Shown here piece by piece: positions 18,950 to 29,103 of a stretch of DNA of 64,000 bases. The position numbers and the translations under genes were made by a program. Within the stretch, counting starts at the first letter, position 1. Each line of letters opens with the position of its first letter. This DNA comes from Mycolicibacterium malmesburyense (GTDB lineage: Bacteria > Actinomycetota > Actinomycetes > Mycobacteriales > Mycobacteriaceae): contig NZ_CVTB01000111.1 in NCBI RefSeq assembly GCF_001050015.1, forward strand, positions 1 through 64,000. Reading direction: 5' to 3'. The notes beneath the pieces are model-generated. The model saw only the letters and a program-made list of their open reading frames with translations. It did not search any database and was not told the origin of the DNA.

Positions 18950-21037
18950 TCACTCCCTATGCAGCAGGTCGAGTCGTTGGTCGGCGGGCACCTGCGGCAT
19001 GTTCAAGATGTGTGCCACCGCGCGCACCGGGTCGAGACGCACGTAATTGGCCTGTCCCCACTGGTATTCGTCACCGGTGATCTCGTCGCGCACCCAGAAC
19101 CGGTCGTAGGGCTCCATCCCGAGCGCCGGCATGTCGAGCCACAGCGTGGCCTCTTCGGGTCCGAACGGATTGAGAGTGACCACCACGAGCACCTGGTCGC
19201 CGGTGGCGGGGTCGAACTTGCTGTAGGCCAGCAGCGCGTCGTTGTCGGCGTGATGGAACTTGATCGTGCGCAACTGGTGCAGCGCGGGGTGCAGCCCGCG
19301 AATCTCGTTGAGCCGGGTGATGAACGGTTCCAGCGATTCCCCGTCGGCGAGCGCGGCGTCGAAGTCGCGCGGCCGGAGCTCGTATTTCTCGGAGTTGAGG
19401 TACTCTTCGCTGCCTTCGCGGACGGGACGGTGTTCGTACAGTTCGAATCCGGAGTACACGCCCCACACCGAGCTCATCGTCGACGCGAGCACCGCCCGGA
19501 TCGCGAACATCCCCGGCCCGCCGTGCTGAAGGCTCTCGTGCAGGATATCGGGGGTGTTGACGAACAGGTTCGGGCGCGCGTAGTCGGCGTGCTCGGCGAT
19601 CTGTTCGCCGAACTCCGTCAGTTCCCACTTCGCGGTGCGCCAGGTGAAGTACGAATAAGACTGCGTGAAGCCAAGTTTGGCCAATCCGTACAACCGTGCG
19701 GGCCGGGTGAAGGCCTCCGACAGGAACAGCACGTCGGGGTGCTCGTTCTTCACCTCGCCGATCAGCCATGCCCAGAAGTTCGGCGGCTTGGTATGGGGAT
19801 TATCGACCCGGAAGATCTTGACGCCGTGCGAGATCCAGTGCCGAACGACCCGCAGCACCTCTTCGTAGAGCCCGGCCGGGTCGTTGTCGAAGTTCAGCGG
19901 GTAGATGTCCTGGTACTTCTTCGGCGGGTTCTCCGCATAGGCGATGGTGCCGTCGGGCAGCACGGTGAACCACTCGGGATGTTCCTTGGCCCACGGATGG
20001 TCTGGGGCGCACTGCAGCGCGAGGTCGAGCGCCACCTCCATGCCCTCGTCGTGCGCCGCGGCGACGAATTCGTCGAAGTCCTCGATCGTGCCCAGGTCGG
20101 GGTGGACCGCGTCGTGGCCGCCCTCGTCGCTGCCGATCGCCCACGGCGAGCCGACGTCGTTGGGCGCGGCGGTGACGCTGTTGTTGCGACCCTTGCGGTG
20201 CACCTTGCCGATCGGGTGGATCGGCGGCAGGTAGACGACGTCGAAGCCCATCCGCGCGATGCGAGGCAGCGCCTTGGTGGCGGTCGCGAACGTGCCGTGC
20301 ACCGGGTTGCCCTTGGCGTCCCAGCCGCCGGTGGAGCGCGGGAACAACTCGTACCACGCGCTGAACCGCGCCCCGGGGCGGTCCACCCAGATGCCGTACT
20401 GCTCGCCGCGGGTGACCAACTCGCGCAGCGGATACTCGTCGAGCAGGCTGGTCACCTCGGGTGCCAGCGCGGCGCCGGCCCGGGCGAACGGGTCTCCTGG
20501 TTGACGCAGCCGCGCGGCGGCGTCGATGAGCGGGTAGCGGTTCTGGCGGGGCACGCCGGCCGAGGCGCGCTCCAACAGCCGGGCTCCCACCAGAAGATCG
20601 TTGGACAGCTCCGCCTCGCTCTGCCCCGCGTCCAGCTTGGCGGTCACGTTCTTGCGCCAGGTTGCGACCGGATCGCCCCAGCCGTCCACGCGGAACGTCC
20701 ACAGCCCGGGGCAGTCGGGGGTGAACGCACCGTGAAAGACGTCGGGCATGGCGCCCGTCGACATCGGCAGGTGCTGCGGCTTCTTGCGCGGCGCGGCGGT
20801 GAGCACCGTCTCGATCGGCACCGCTTCGTTGGCTCTCGCGAGGCCGGGCGGATCGTCGGCGAGCTTGGGATAGGCCGTGCCGTGGTAGCGCACCACCAGG
20901 GTGGCAGCGACCGCGTCGTGGCCCTCGCGCCAGACGGTGGCCGCTACCGGGACGATCTCTCCGACGACCGCCTTCGCCGGGTACCGCCCTCCGGAGACGA
21001 CAGGCGCGACGTCATCGATTTCGATTCGACCGGCCAC
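18950..21037 (-). CDS. glgE: Alpha-1,4-glucan:maltose-1-phosphate maltosyltransferase
   Basis: GlgE extends alpha-1,4-glucans with maltosyl units from maltose-1-phosphate, the key step of the trehalose-to-glucan route. The 695-residue protein has an N-terminal domain involved in dimerisation, a GH13 barrel with nucleophile D412 ([15 protein letters not shown]) and acid/base E441 (FLSEAFTRP), and a C-terminal beta domain. The GTG start has AAGGAG six bases upstream, inside a purine-rich repeat on this strand. Operon: glgE then glgB; glgP is divergent. Confidence 0.97.
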   Translation of the reverse strand: MAGRIEIDDVAPVVSGGRYPAKAVVGEIVPVAATVWREGHDAVAATLVVRYHGTAYPKLADDPPGLARANEAVPIETVLTAAPRKKPQHLPMSTGAMPDVFHGAFTPDCPGLWTFRVDGWGDPVATWRKNVTAKLDAGQSEAELSNDLLVGARLLERASAGVPRQNRYPLIDAAARLRQPGDPFARAGAALAPEVTSLLDEYPLRELVTRGEQYGIWVDRPGARFSAWYELFPRSTGGWDAKGNPVHGTFATATKALPRIARMGFDVVYLPPIHPIGKVHRKGRNNSVTAAPNDVGSPWAIGSDEGGHDAVHPDLGTIEDFDEFVAAAHDEGMEVALDLALQCAPDHPWAKEHPEWFTVLPDGTIAYAENPPKKYQDIYPLNFDNDPAGLYEEVLRVVRHWISHGVKIFRVDNPHTKPPNFWAWLIGEVKNEHPDVLFLSEAFTRPARLYGLAKLGFTQSYSYFTWRTAKWELTEFGEQIAEHADYARPNLFVNTPDILHESLQHGGPGMFAIRAVLASTMSSVWGVYSGFELYEHRPVREGSEEYLNSEKYELRPRDFDAALADGESLEPFITRLNEIRGLHPALHQLRTIKFHHADNDALLAYSKFDPATGDQVLVVVTLNPFGPEEATLWLDMPALGMEPYDRFWVRDEITGDEYQWGQANYVRLDPVRAVAHILNMPQVPADQRLDLLHRE

Positions 21038-21269
21038 CTACCACTCCTTCTTCTGTCCTTCTTCTGACTGCGGCCGCCGGAGTGCTCCGTCGGCGCCACC
21101 GACATGGCCGCTGTGTCTTCTTGGTCGCGTTCGCAGTCACGTTCAATAAGCCTCGTCGCGCCCTATACCCACGTTAGTGCGCAGCCCAACCCGAAGCGGG
21201 CGAAGCAGTCCGACCGGGCGGCCTGCGGGACGGCGGAATGTCAGTAATGTTTACTCGCGTGAGAGCCCG
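21038..21269. promoter_or_regulatory. Divergent glgE/glgP control region
   Basis: This 232-base gap is the longest in the window. It contains an 11-base perfect tandem repeat TCCTTCTTCTG at 21045-21055 and 21056-21066; on the minus strand it reads as two purine-rich tracts, the nearer one giving the glgE ribosome site. The remainder has no recognisable operator. Promoters for both directions must lie here. Confidence 0.5.
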
Positions 21270-23924
21270 ATGAAAGCGCTGAGAAGGTTCACCGTCCGCG
21301 CGCATCTGCCCGATCGGCTGGCCGCGCTCGAACGATTGTCGGTCAACCTGCGCTGGTCCTGGGATCGGCCGACGCAGGATCTGTTCGAGACGATCGATCC
21401 GGAGTTGTGGAAGCGGGTCGGTTGCGATCCGGTCGGTCTGCTGGGCCAGGTCAGCCCGCAGCGCCTGGACGCCCTCGCCGGCGACGAGGCTTTCCTTCGG
21501 CGCCTCGACGGGCTGGCCGCCGATCTCGACGACTACCTGAACCGGCCGCTGTGGTACCAGCAGGAGGTCGAGCGCGGCGCCCAGCTGCCCAACGGCATCG
21601 CGTACTTCTCGATGGAGTTCGGGGTCGCCGAGTCCCTCCCGAACTACTCGGGCGGCCTCGGCATCCTGGCCGGTGACCACCTCAAGGCGGCGTCCGATCT
21701 CGGCCTGCCCCTGATCGCGGTCGGGCTGCTCTACCGCTCGGGCTACTTCCGGCAGTCGCTGACCGCCGACGGCTGGCAGCATGAGAGCTACCCGGCCATC
21801 GACCCGCAGGGCCTGCCGCTGCGGTTGCTGACCGGCCACGACGGCCAACCGGTGCTGGTGTCGGTGGCGATGCCCGGCGACACCGGCTATGACAACCAGC
21901 TGCGGGCCCGGGTGTGGATCGCGCCGGTGGGCCGAATCCCGTTGCTGCTGCTGGATTCCGACGTCCCCGAGAACAACCACGATCTGCGCGGTGTGACCGA
22001 CCGGCTCTACGGCGGCGACCAGGAGCACCGGATCAAACAGGAGATCCTGGCCGGTATTGGCGGGGTCCGCGCGATCCGGGCCTTCATCGACCTGGAAGGC
22101 CGGCCCTCGCCCGAGGTGTTCCACATGAACGAGGGCCACGCGGGCTTCCTCGGCGTCGAGCGCATCCGCGAACTCATCGACGCCGGGCTCGATTTCGACA
22201 CCGCGTTGACCGTGGTGCGGTCGTCGACGGTGTTCACCACCCACACCCCGGTGCCCGCGGGCATCGACCGGTTTCCGGTGGAGATGGTGCGCCGGTACTT
22301 CGGCGGCTCTTCCGATGAGCGCTTGCGCGAAGAGCATGGATCGGACGGCCCCTCGGGTGAGATGTCGCGCCTGCTGCCCGGCGTTCCGCTCGATCGCATC
22401 ATCGCGTTCGGCGAGGAGGATGACCCGACCAAGTTCAACATGGCCCACATGGGCCTACGCCTGGCGCAGCGCGCCAACGGCGTCTCGTTGCTGCACGGCA
22501 ACGTCAGCAGGCACATGTTCAACGAGCTGTGGCCGGGGTTCGACCCCGACGAGGTGCCGATCGGCTCCATCACCAACGGTGTGCACGCGCCGACGTGGGC
22601 GGCACCGCAGTGGATGCAACTCGGACGCGAACTGCTCGGCAGCGAGGACCTCAGCAGTGCGCGGGAACCCGCGGTGTGGGGCAGGTTGCAGCAGGTCGAC
22701 ACCGGGCATTTGTGGTGGATTCGTTCGCAGCTGCGTGAGCAGCTCGTCGAGGACGTGCGCGCGCGGTTGCGCCGTTCCTATCTCGAGCGCGGCGCCGCCG
22801 AGGCCGAGCTGGGTTGGATCACAACGGCTTTCGACCCGAACGTATTGACGATCGGATTCGCGCGACGGGTGCCGACCTACAAGCGTCTGACGCTGATGCT
22901 GCGCGACCCCGAACGGCTGGAACGGCTGCTGCTAAACGACGAACGCCCGATCCAGCTCATCGTCGCGGGTAAGTCACACCCCGCCGACGACGGCGGCAAG
23001 GCCCTCATCCAGCAGGTGGTCAGATTCGCCGACCGGCCCGAGGTCCGGCACCGCATCGCGTTCCTGCCCGACTACGACATGTCGATGGCCCGCCAGTTGT
23101 ACTGGGGATGCGATGTGTGGCTGAACAATCCGCTGCGGCCGTTGGAGGCGTGCGGAACGTCGGGCATGAAGAGCGCGCTCAACGGTGGGCTGAACCTGTC
23201 GATCCGTGACGGGTGGTGGGACGAGTGGTACGACGGCGAGAACGGTTGGGAGATCCCGACCGCCGACGGCCTGGCCGATGAGAACCGGCGCGACGACCTC
23301 GAGGCGACCGCCCTCTACGACCTGCTCGAGACCTCGGTGGCGCCCAAGTTCTACGAACGCGACGAGCGCGGCGTGCCGGCGCGGTGGGTCGAGATGGTGC
23401 GGCACACGTTGATCGTGCTCGGGCCCAAGGTGCTGGCGTCGCGGATGGTGCGCGATTACACCGAGAAGTACTACGCGCCCGCGGCGCAGTCGCTGCGACG
23501 CACCGTCGAACCGGGTGGTGATGGTGAACCATTCGGTGCGGCAAGGGATCTGGCCAACTACCGGCTGCGCGCCCAGGAGTCGTGGCCGAAGATCCAGATC
23601 ACCGACGTCGACAGCTATGGGCTGCCGGACACCCCGCTGCTGGGCTCGGAGCTCACGCTGAAGGCCACCGTGTACCTGGCCGATCTGCGCCCCGACGAGG
23701 TCGCCGTGCAAGCGGTGCTGGGACGCGTCGACGCCGGCGACCAACTCGTGGATCCGGTGACGGTGCCGATGGCGCACACCGGCACCGCCGACAGCGGCAA
23801 CGAGGTGTTCTCCGCGACCGCCCCGTTGCCGGTGGCCGGGCCGGTGGGCTACACCGTGCGGGTGTTGCCGCACCATCCGCTGCTGGCGGGCGACAACGAG
23901 CTCGGCCTCGTCACGCTCGCGTGA
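21270..23924 (+). CDS. glgP: Alpha-glucan (glycogen) phosphorylase
   Basis: The 884-residue enzyme releases glucose-1-phosphate from alpha-glucans, or makes glucan in reverse. It has the N-terminal DUF3417 region (MKALRRFTVRAHLPDRL) and the PLP site EACGTSGMK with K634. The ATG at 21270 fits the conserved N-terminus of Rv1328-type phosphorylases; the frame is open further upstream without a ribosome site. It is divergent from glgE-glgB, so synthesis and breakdown genes share one control region. Its stop overlaps the GTG of the next gene (GTGA). Confidence 0.96.
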   Translation: MKALRRFTVRAHLPDRLAALERLSVNLRWSWDRPTQDLFETIDPELWKRVGCDPVGLLGQVSPQRLDALAGDEAFLRRLDGLAADLDDYLNRPLWYQQEVERGAQLPNGIAYFSMEFGVAESLPNYSGGLGILAGDHLKAASDLGLPLIAVGLLYRSGYFRQSLTADGWQHESYPAIDPQGLPLRLLTGHDGQPVLVSVAMPGDTGYDNQLRARVWIAPVGRIPLLLLDSDVPENNHDLRGVTDRLYGGDQEHRIKQEILAGIGGVRAIRAFIDLEGRPSPEVFHMNEGHAGFLGVERIRELIDAGLDFDTALTVVRSSTVFTTHTPVPAGIDRFPVEMVRRYFGGSSDERLREEHGSDGPSGEMSRLLPGVPLDRIIAFGEEDDPTKFNMAHMGLRLAQRANGVSLLHGNVSRHMFNELWPGFDPDEVPIGSITNGVHAPTWAAPQWMQLGRELLGSEDLSSAREPAVWGRLQQVDTGHLWWIRSQLREQLVEDVRARLRRSYLERGAAEAELGWITTAFDPNVLTIGFARRVPTYKRLTLMLRDPERLERLLLNDERPIQLIVAGKSHPADDGGKALIQQVVRFADRPEVRHRIAFLPDYDMSMARQLYWGCDVWLNNPLRPLEACGTSGMKSALNGGLNLSIRDGWWDEWYDGENGWEIPTADGLADENRRDDLEATALYDLLETSVAPKFYERDERGVPARWVEMVRHTLIVLGPKVLASRMVRDYTEKYYAPAAQSLRRTVEPGGDGEPFGAARDLANYRLRAQESWPKIQITDVDSYGLPDTPLLGSELTLKATVYLADLRPDEVAVQAVLGRVDAGDQLVDPVTVPMAHTGTADSGNEVFSATAPLPVAGPVGYTVRVLPHHPLLAGDNELGLVTLA

Positions 23925-24766
23925 CCCAAGCGCTCAAGGTCGCGCTCGACGGCGGTCCGTACGGGATCGCGGCGGGCCCGGACGGTGCGTTGTGGGTGAC
24001 GCTCGCCGGGGCGCACGCGATCGCACGGGTGACGACGACCGGAGAGGTGCAGCGGTACCCGGTCGCGCCCGGCAGCCGCCCGATGGTGATCACCGCGGGT
24101 CCTGACGGCGCGCTGTGGTTCACCCGCCACGACGACCGGATCGGCCGCATCACCACCGCCGGCGAGCTCAGCGCGGTCGACCTGCCCGACGGCAGCGACC
24201 CCTACGGCATCACCGTCGGCCCCGACGGCGCGGTGTGGTTCACCGCGATGACGTCCGGGGTCGTCGGACGGATCTCGGCGAACGGCGAACTGACCGAGAC
24301 CCATCCGGTCGGCGGCGCGCCGTCGATGATCGTCACCGGCCCCGACGACGCGCTGTGGTTCACCATGAACCAGGCGAGTGCGGTCGGCCGCCTGACCCTG
24401 TCGGGCGAGCTGACCGTGCGCGAAACCCCCACCGCCGCATCGGGTCCCGTGGGCATCACCGCCACGCACGACGACGCGGTGTGGTTCACCGAGATCCTGG
24501 CCGAACGGCTCGGCCGGATCCCGATGGACGATGCGATCCAGGAGATCGAACTGCCCGGCAAGCCGCACGCCGTGATCGCCGATCCCAGCGACGGCGTGTG
24601 GGTGACCCTGTGGGGATCGAGCCAGCTGGCCCGCGTCGGCGGCGACGGTGACATCGCCACGATCGACCTTCCCCCCGGCAGCGAACCGCACGGGCTGGCG
24701 GTCGACGGCGAGGGCGCGGTCTGGGTCGCCCTGGAAGCGGGCTACGTCCTGCGCATGCCGTCCTGA
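23921..24766 (+). CDS. Seven-blade beta-propeller, Vgb-like
   Basis: The 281-residue protein is made of seven repeats of about 40 residues, each with a core like GPDGALWFT followed by GRITTAGE. This is the streptogramin lyase (Vgb) propeller fold. I cannot confirm the lyase's catalytic histidine/glutamate set, so antibiotic cleavage should not be assumed. The GTG start overlaps the glgP stop, placing it in the glucan phosphorylase transcript, an unusual partner. No signal peptide is present, so it acts in the cytosol. A sugar-binding or lactone-hydrolase role is possible. Confidence 0.82.
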   Translation: MTQALKVALDGGPYGIAAGPDGALWVTLAGAHAIARVTTTGEVQRYPVAPGSRPMVITAGPDGALWFTRHDDRIGRITTAGELSAVDLPDGSDPYGITVGPDGAVWFTAMTSGVVGRISANGELTETHPVGGAPSMIVTGPDDALWFTMNQASAVGRLTLSGELTVRETPTAASGPVGITATHDDAVWFTEILAERLGRIPMDDAIQEIELPGKPHAVIADPSDGVWVTLWGSSQLARVGGDGDIATIDLPPGSEPHGLAVDGEGAVWVALEAGYVLRMPS

Positions 24767-24858
24767 CCAGGCAATCGGAACGATTCTGGGAGCATCCCCA
24801 CGCGGCCCATATCGGGCGCGGTAGGTTCCGAAGCATTGCTAACGATGGAGGGCGGGTA

Positions 24859-25599
24859 GTGACGGTCGGAATTGTGGTGCGACGAGGCCTCACCGTGGTC
24901 GCGGTCGCGGCGGTGCTGGCCACCGTGGGTGCCGCATCCGCCTCGGCGGATCCGGAGGTGGAGCCGGTCGTGGCCGAGGCGCCCGCGGAGGGTGCGCCCC
25001 CTCCGCCGCCACCCGACGGCGCCGTCGAGTCGACCCCGCCCGCCGTGACCGACACCCCGGACGGGTGGACGCTGACCTTGTCGGCCAGGGACGAGACGCA
25101 GTCGCCGATACCGCCGCTGACCACCGCCCTGTCGTCTCGCGAATACGTCGTCGGCGGCACGTATCAAGGCGCCATGTCAGGACCCGACGACGGCGAAGAG
25201 CCACACGGCACCCTCGAGGTGGGCTACGAGATCGGTTGCGGCATCGACATGAGCACCTCGAACGGTGTCTCGCTGACCGGCACCGCGGGTATCAGCCCGT
25301 CGCTCGGGGTCTTGGGTCTGGACGCCGCGGGACCGCTCGAGATCGGGGTGCTGCCGACCGTCGGCGCCAACATCGGCGGTGGTATCACCGTCGGCCTCAA
25401 GCCGGGTCTGATCAACGTCGTTCCCGTGACGAAGAAAGAGTTCACCGGGGCCGACCCGTGGGTGATGGTGAGCGGTTTCCGGGTGAAGATCGACGGATGC
25501 GTCGGCGAATCGTTCATTCGCTCATACGCCTACCTGGTCCGCAGCACCGACCAGTCCGACGCGGTGTTGGCCTGGTACGGCGTGACCAAGAAAATCTGA
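24859..25599 (+). CDS. MspA-family outer-membrane porin
   Basis: The 246-residue precursor has a signal peptide ending ASASA-D near residue 30, then a mature protein with the MspA signature WTLTLSARDE, LSSREYVVGG, and the C-terminal SYAYLVRSTDQSDAVLAWYG. MspA-type octamers form hydrophilic channels through the mycolate outer membrane. Unlike MspA itself, the mature N-terminus carries a Glu/Ala/Pro-rich insert (about residues 34-65) before the barrel domain. The strong GGAGGGCGGG ribosome site sets the GTG start. It ends five bases before a convergent peptidase gene. Confidence 0.92.
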   Translation: MTVGIVVRRGLTVVAVAAVLATVGAASASADPEVEPVVAEAPAEGAPPPPPPDGAVESTPPAVTDTPDGWTLTLSARDETQSPIPPLTTALSSREYVVGGTYQGAMSGPDDGEEPHGTLEVGYEIGCGIDMSTSNGVSLTGTAGISPSLGVLGLDAAGPLEIGVLPTVGANIGGGITVGLKPGLINVVPVTKKEFTGADPWVMVSGFRVKIDGCVGESFIRSYAYLVRSTDQSDAVLAWYGVTKKI

Positions 25600-25604
25600 A
25601 CGGC

Positions 25605-27044
25605 CTAATCGAAACGCTTGAAGCAGCGGTCGGTGTCGCCGAGGACGCCGACGCGGAACGCGTCGATGCGTGAGAAGCCCGACGGCACCGACTCCCCGTT
25701 GACGTCGCTGGCCACCAGGCCGTTGGTGAGGATGCCCGAGACGGCCTCGTCGACGTCGCCCGCGGTCAGCGCCACGGTGTTGCCGTCCGGAGTCGTGACG
25801 CTCTTCGACAATTTGGTGGTGGCCACTCCGGTCAGGCAGGCCGTGCGCAGCGCGGCTTCGGCGTTGTCCAGTACGACGCCGCCGTGTTCGTTCTGGATCG
25901 CCTGCATGTACCGCGACACCAGGATCGAGTAGGCGGTGTTGTCGCCGGTCGCCAGGCCGACCGGATTCTCGATGTCGGGCTGGGCGCCCATCGCCGCGAG
26001 TTCGTCGAGGTCGACCGCGATCGTGTTCGTCGCGGGGCAATAAGACACCGGCGGACTCGGCCGCGCGTCGGTGCATTGCGGCGAATCGAAGCTGAGCACG
26101 GGCGGATCGGCGGGTTCGAACAGGATCCCCATCGCGTCCATGACGGCGCGCACCGATTCCTCGGAGACGGCCCACTCGCCCGTCTCGTCCTCTTCCAGCA
26201 GGACCGGCAGATCGCCGCGGCGCTGACCGATCTCGCGGAGGTCGATGGCCGCGCAGGCCGACGCTCCGTCGGTGAATCCGAACTGAAACGCCGAAACCCG
26301 TTCGAACGCCGAACCGTGTTCGTCGACACCGACTTCCGGGTCGTGCTCGCTCAACAGCGGATCGCGGAACGCGATGACGGATGCCAGCACGTTGTTGAGC
26401 CCGTCGCCGGTCGACAGCGTGAAGCGCGGCGAGTGGTCTTCGGCGACCCAGCGCATGTAGGCGCCCGCGAGGCAGTCGGCCTGTTGTTCGGAGACCAGCG
26501 TCGACGTGTCGTCATCGACCAGGTCGGCCTGCTTCTGCACCGCGTGGCCGTATTCGTGGGCGAGCACCATCGTCACGCCCATGTCGCCGAACTCCTGGCG
26601 CAGGCTGGGCAGCAGTTCGCCCCGATCCCAGCCGATCGTGTTGTCGGTGTTGCAGTAGCCGGCGTTGACCAGACCGTAGGTGTCGGTGTCGCAGAAGCCG
26701 ATGCTGTCGAATCCGTTGGCGTCCCAGGAATAGACGCGATCGACCGGCTCGAACCGCCCGTCGAAAGCGTTGCCGTAGGCCCCTTCCCAGAACTCCTCGA
26801 TGTCGCTGATCGCCTGGCGACCGAGTTCGTCGATGTCGCTTCCGTCGGTGCCCACCACCACCCGCGAGGGACCACGCGCATCCGGCCGCAAACCGGTGGG
26901 GCCGTCGGTCGCGGGCATGCCCGCGACGCGGAACGGATCGCTGAACACCGAAACGGGTTCGCCTCGAAGCGTGGTCGTGCAGCCGGTCATGACGAGCACC
27001 ACCGACATCGCCGTCGCGGCGCCGACGAGCCGCCGTCGATTCAT
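25605..27044 (-). CDS. Lipoprotein neutral zinc metallopeptidase
   Basis: The 479-residue protein has a lipoprotein signal ending VMTGC (lipid attached to C22) and a gluzincin-like motif HEYGH at residues 163-167, with a downstream Glu in EQQADCLAG as likely third ligand. This fits the YpfJ/neutral zinc peptidase family, to which mycobacterial LpqM-type lipoproteins belong. It is cell-surface anchored. The C-terminal half (residues 300-479) is less conserved and has a repeated Cys pattern. Its substrate is unknown. It converges with the porin gene. Confidence 0.9.
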   Translation of the reverse strand: MNRRRLVGAATAMSVVLVMTGCTTTLRGEPVSVFSDPFRVAGMPATDGPTGLRPDARGPSRVVVGTDGSDIDELGRQAISDIEEFWEGAYGNAFDGRFEPVDRVYSWDANGFDSIGFCDTDTYGLVNAGYCNTDNTIGWDRGELLPSLRQEFGDMGVTMVLAHEYGHAVQKQADLVDDDTSTLVSEQQADCLAGAYMRWVAEDHSPRFTLSTGDGLNNVLASVIAFRDPLLSEHDPEVGVDEHGSAFERVSAFQFGFTDGASACAAIDLREIGQRRGDLPVLLEEDETGEWAVSEESVRAVMDAMGILFEPADPPVLSFDSPQCTDARPSPPVSYCPATNTIAVDLDELAAMGAQPDIENPVGLATGDNTAYSILVSRYMQAIQNEHGGVVLDNAEAALRTACLTGVATTKLSKSVTTPDGNTVALTAGDVDEAVSGILTNGLVASDVNGESVPSGFSRIDAFRVGVLGDTDRCFKRFD

Positions 27045-27114
27045 GGACGCCGCCTTTCGCGTCGAGGCGGCCTGGGGGCACGCACGGAAGAACCGGTGTC
27101 AGGATAAGAAACAA

Positions 27115-29052
27115 TCAGCCCGCGCGTAGACGTTCGAGCGCCTGGCGTACCCGGTGGGAGTCCGCCGTCGCCCAGAACGGCGGCAGCGAGGCCCGCAGGA
27201 ATCCGCCGTAGCGCGCGGTTGCCATCCGCGAATCCAGCACGGCGACCACGCCACGGTCGTCGACGGTCCGCAACAGGCGACCCGCACCCTGCGCCAACAG
27301 CAGCGCGGCGTGGCTGGCCGCCACGGCCATGAAGCCGTTGCCGCCACGGGCGGCCACTGCGCGCTGCCGGGCCGTCAGCAGCGGGTCGTCGGGGCGCGGG
27401 AACGGGATGCGGTCGATGAGCACGAGAGACAGTGACGGACCGGGCACGTCGACGCCTTGCCACAGCGACAGCGTGCCGAACAGCGACGTCTCCGGATCGT
27501 CGGCGAACCGCTTGACCAACGCCGACGTGGTGTCTTCGCCCTGGCACAACACCGGGGTGTCGAGACGGTCGCGCATGATCTCGGCGGCGGCCTTGGCCGC
27601 GCGCATCGAGGAGAACAAGCCGAGGGTGCGTCCGCCCGCCGCGGTGATCAGGCCGGCGATCTCGTCGAGTTGTTCGGCCGATCCCGTGCCGTCACGTCCG
27701 GGCGGCGGCAGATGCGCTGCGACATAGAGGATTCCGGACTTGGCGTGCTCGAACGGCGAGCCTACGTCGACGCCTTGCCACTCGGTGTCCGAGAGTCCCC
27801 ACGCCGAGGCCATCGCGTCGAAGGTGCCGCCGATGGTCAGCGTCGCCGACGTCAGCACGGTCGTGGCGCTCTCGAACAGCCTGGTGCGCAACAAACCTGA
27901 CACCGAGAGCGGGGCCACCCGCAGTATCGTCCGCACGGACCCGCGGTTGTCCTCACGTTCGATCCACACCACGTCCGTGCGGTCCGGGATGGCGGGTACG
28001 AACGAGTCGAGGATGCGCGAAGCGGTGTCGCCGATGTCGGTCAACGCGGTCACCGCTTCGGTGCGCGCGGACGCGGCCGCCGGATCGCTGGGCGCGGTGT
28101 CGATCGCCGAGCGGGCCCGGTGCGCGGCATCGCGCACGGCGGTCACATACGTCGCCAGTTCGTCGTCGAGCACGTCGATGCGGCCCGGTTCGGTGTCGTG
28201 GATCGCCGACGACAGCGTGGCCGTCGCCGCCTCCAACCGCTGAGCCAATTCCTCGTCGACCAGGCGCGCGGCCCGGCGGTGGGCGACACCGAGTGACGTC
28301 GCCGACAACTCTCCGGTGGCCACGGACGTCACCCGGTCGACCAACTCGTGCGCCTCGTCGACGACGAGCAGGTGGTGTTCGGGAAGTACGGCGGCATCGG
28401 AGATCGCGTCGATGGCCAGCAACGCATGGTTGGTGACGACGACATCGGCGTGGCCGGCCTTCTCCCTGGCCTTCTCCGCGAAGCAGTCGGTGCCGAACGG
28501 GCAGCGCGCAACGCCGATGCATTCGCGCGCCGACACGCTGACCTGAGACCAGGATCGGTCCGGGACGCCCGGGGTCAGCTCGTCGCGGTCGCCCGTGTCG
28601 GTGTCCGACGACCAGGCGATGAGCCGCTGCACGTCGCGGCCCAACGCGCTGGTCGCCACCGGTTCGAACAGCTCTTCTTGGGGACGGCCATCGGGTTCGC
28701 CGACAGCGCCTCCCGAGCTGCCATTGTGAATCTTGTTCAGACACAGGTAATTCCCGCGACCCTTCAGCAACGCGAACTCGGGCGTGCGCGGCAGCGCATC
28801 GGCCAGCGACTCGGCCAACCGGGGCAGGTCGCGGTCGACGAGTTGGCGTTGCAGCGCGATGGTCGCGGTGGACACGACGACGGGTTCGTCGGCGTCGACC
28901 GCGCGTGCGAGCGCGGGCACGAGATATGCCAGCGATTTCCCGGTGCCCGTCCCGGCCTGCACAGCCAGGTGCTCACCGGTGTCGAAGGCGTGGGCGACGG
29001 CCTCGGCCATCTGGATCTGGCCCGGGCGTTCGCGGCCGCCGAGGCCCGCCAC
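27115..29052 (-). CDS. dinG: ATP-dependent helicase DinG
   Basis: This SF2 helicase of the XPD/DinG group has Walker A QAGTGTGKSLAY near residue 33, four cysteines for an iron-sulfur cluster (C103, C167, C172 and C178: YLCL, RECIGVARCPF, TDCF) and the DEAH box VDEAHEL. The 645-residue length from the first normal start (GTG at 29052) is slightly short, and no ribosome site precedes it. A perfect GGAGG lies 5 bases before an in-frame ACG at 29094, which would add 14 residues (TSDTPDITELLATA) that look like the expected N-terminus. DinG acts on D-loops, R-loops and G-quadruplexes. It directly follows pncB on the same strand. Confidence 0.93.
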   Translation of the reverse strand: MAGLGGRERPGQIQMAEAVAHAFDTGEHLAVQAGTGTGKSLAYLVPALARAVDADEPVVVSTATIALQRQLVDRDLPRLAESLADALPRTPEFALLKGRGNYLCLNKIHNGSSGGAVGEPDGRPQEELFEPVATSALGRDVQRLIAWSSDTDTGDRDELTPGVPDRSWSQVSVSARECIGVARCPFGTDCFAEKAREKAGHADVVVTNHALLAIDAISDAAVLPEHHLLVVDEAHELVDRVTSVATGELSATSLGVAHRRAARLVDEELAQRLEAATATLSSAIHDTEPGRIDVLDDELATYVTAVRDAAHRARSAIDTAPSDPAAASARTEAVTALTDIGDTASRILDSFVPAIPDRTDVVWIEREDNRGSVRTILRVAPLSVSGLLRTRLFESATTVLTSATLTIGGTFDAMASAWGLSDTEWQGVDVGSPFEHAKSGILYVAAHLPPPGRDGTGSAEQLDEIAGLITAAGGRTLGLFSSMRAAKAAAEIMRDRLDTPVLCQGEDTTSALVKRFADDPETSLFGTLSLWQGVDVPGPSLSLVLIDRIPFPRPDDPLLTARQRAVAARGGNGFMAVAASHAALLLAQGAGRLLRTVDDRGVVAVLDSRMATARYGGFLRASLPPFWATADSHRVRQALERLRAG

Positions 29053-29103
29053 GGCAGTGGCCAGCAGTTCAGTGATGTCCGGCGTATCCGACGTGGCGAC
29101 CTC

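Noticed and set aside
17107..21067. Two very long plus-strand frames opposite glgB and glgE
   Set aside because: They are antisense to complete, well-conserved enzymes and show only biased Arg/Val/His composition.
23921..24766. Calling the propeller a streptogramin-resistance lyase
   Set aside because: The fold matches but the catalytic residues could not be confirmed by eye and the gene is coupled to glgP.
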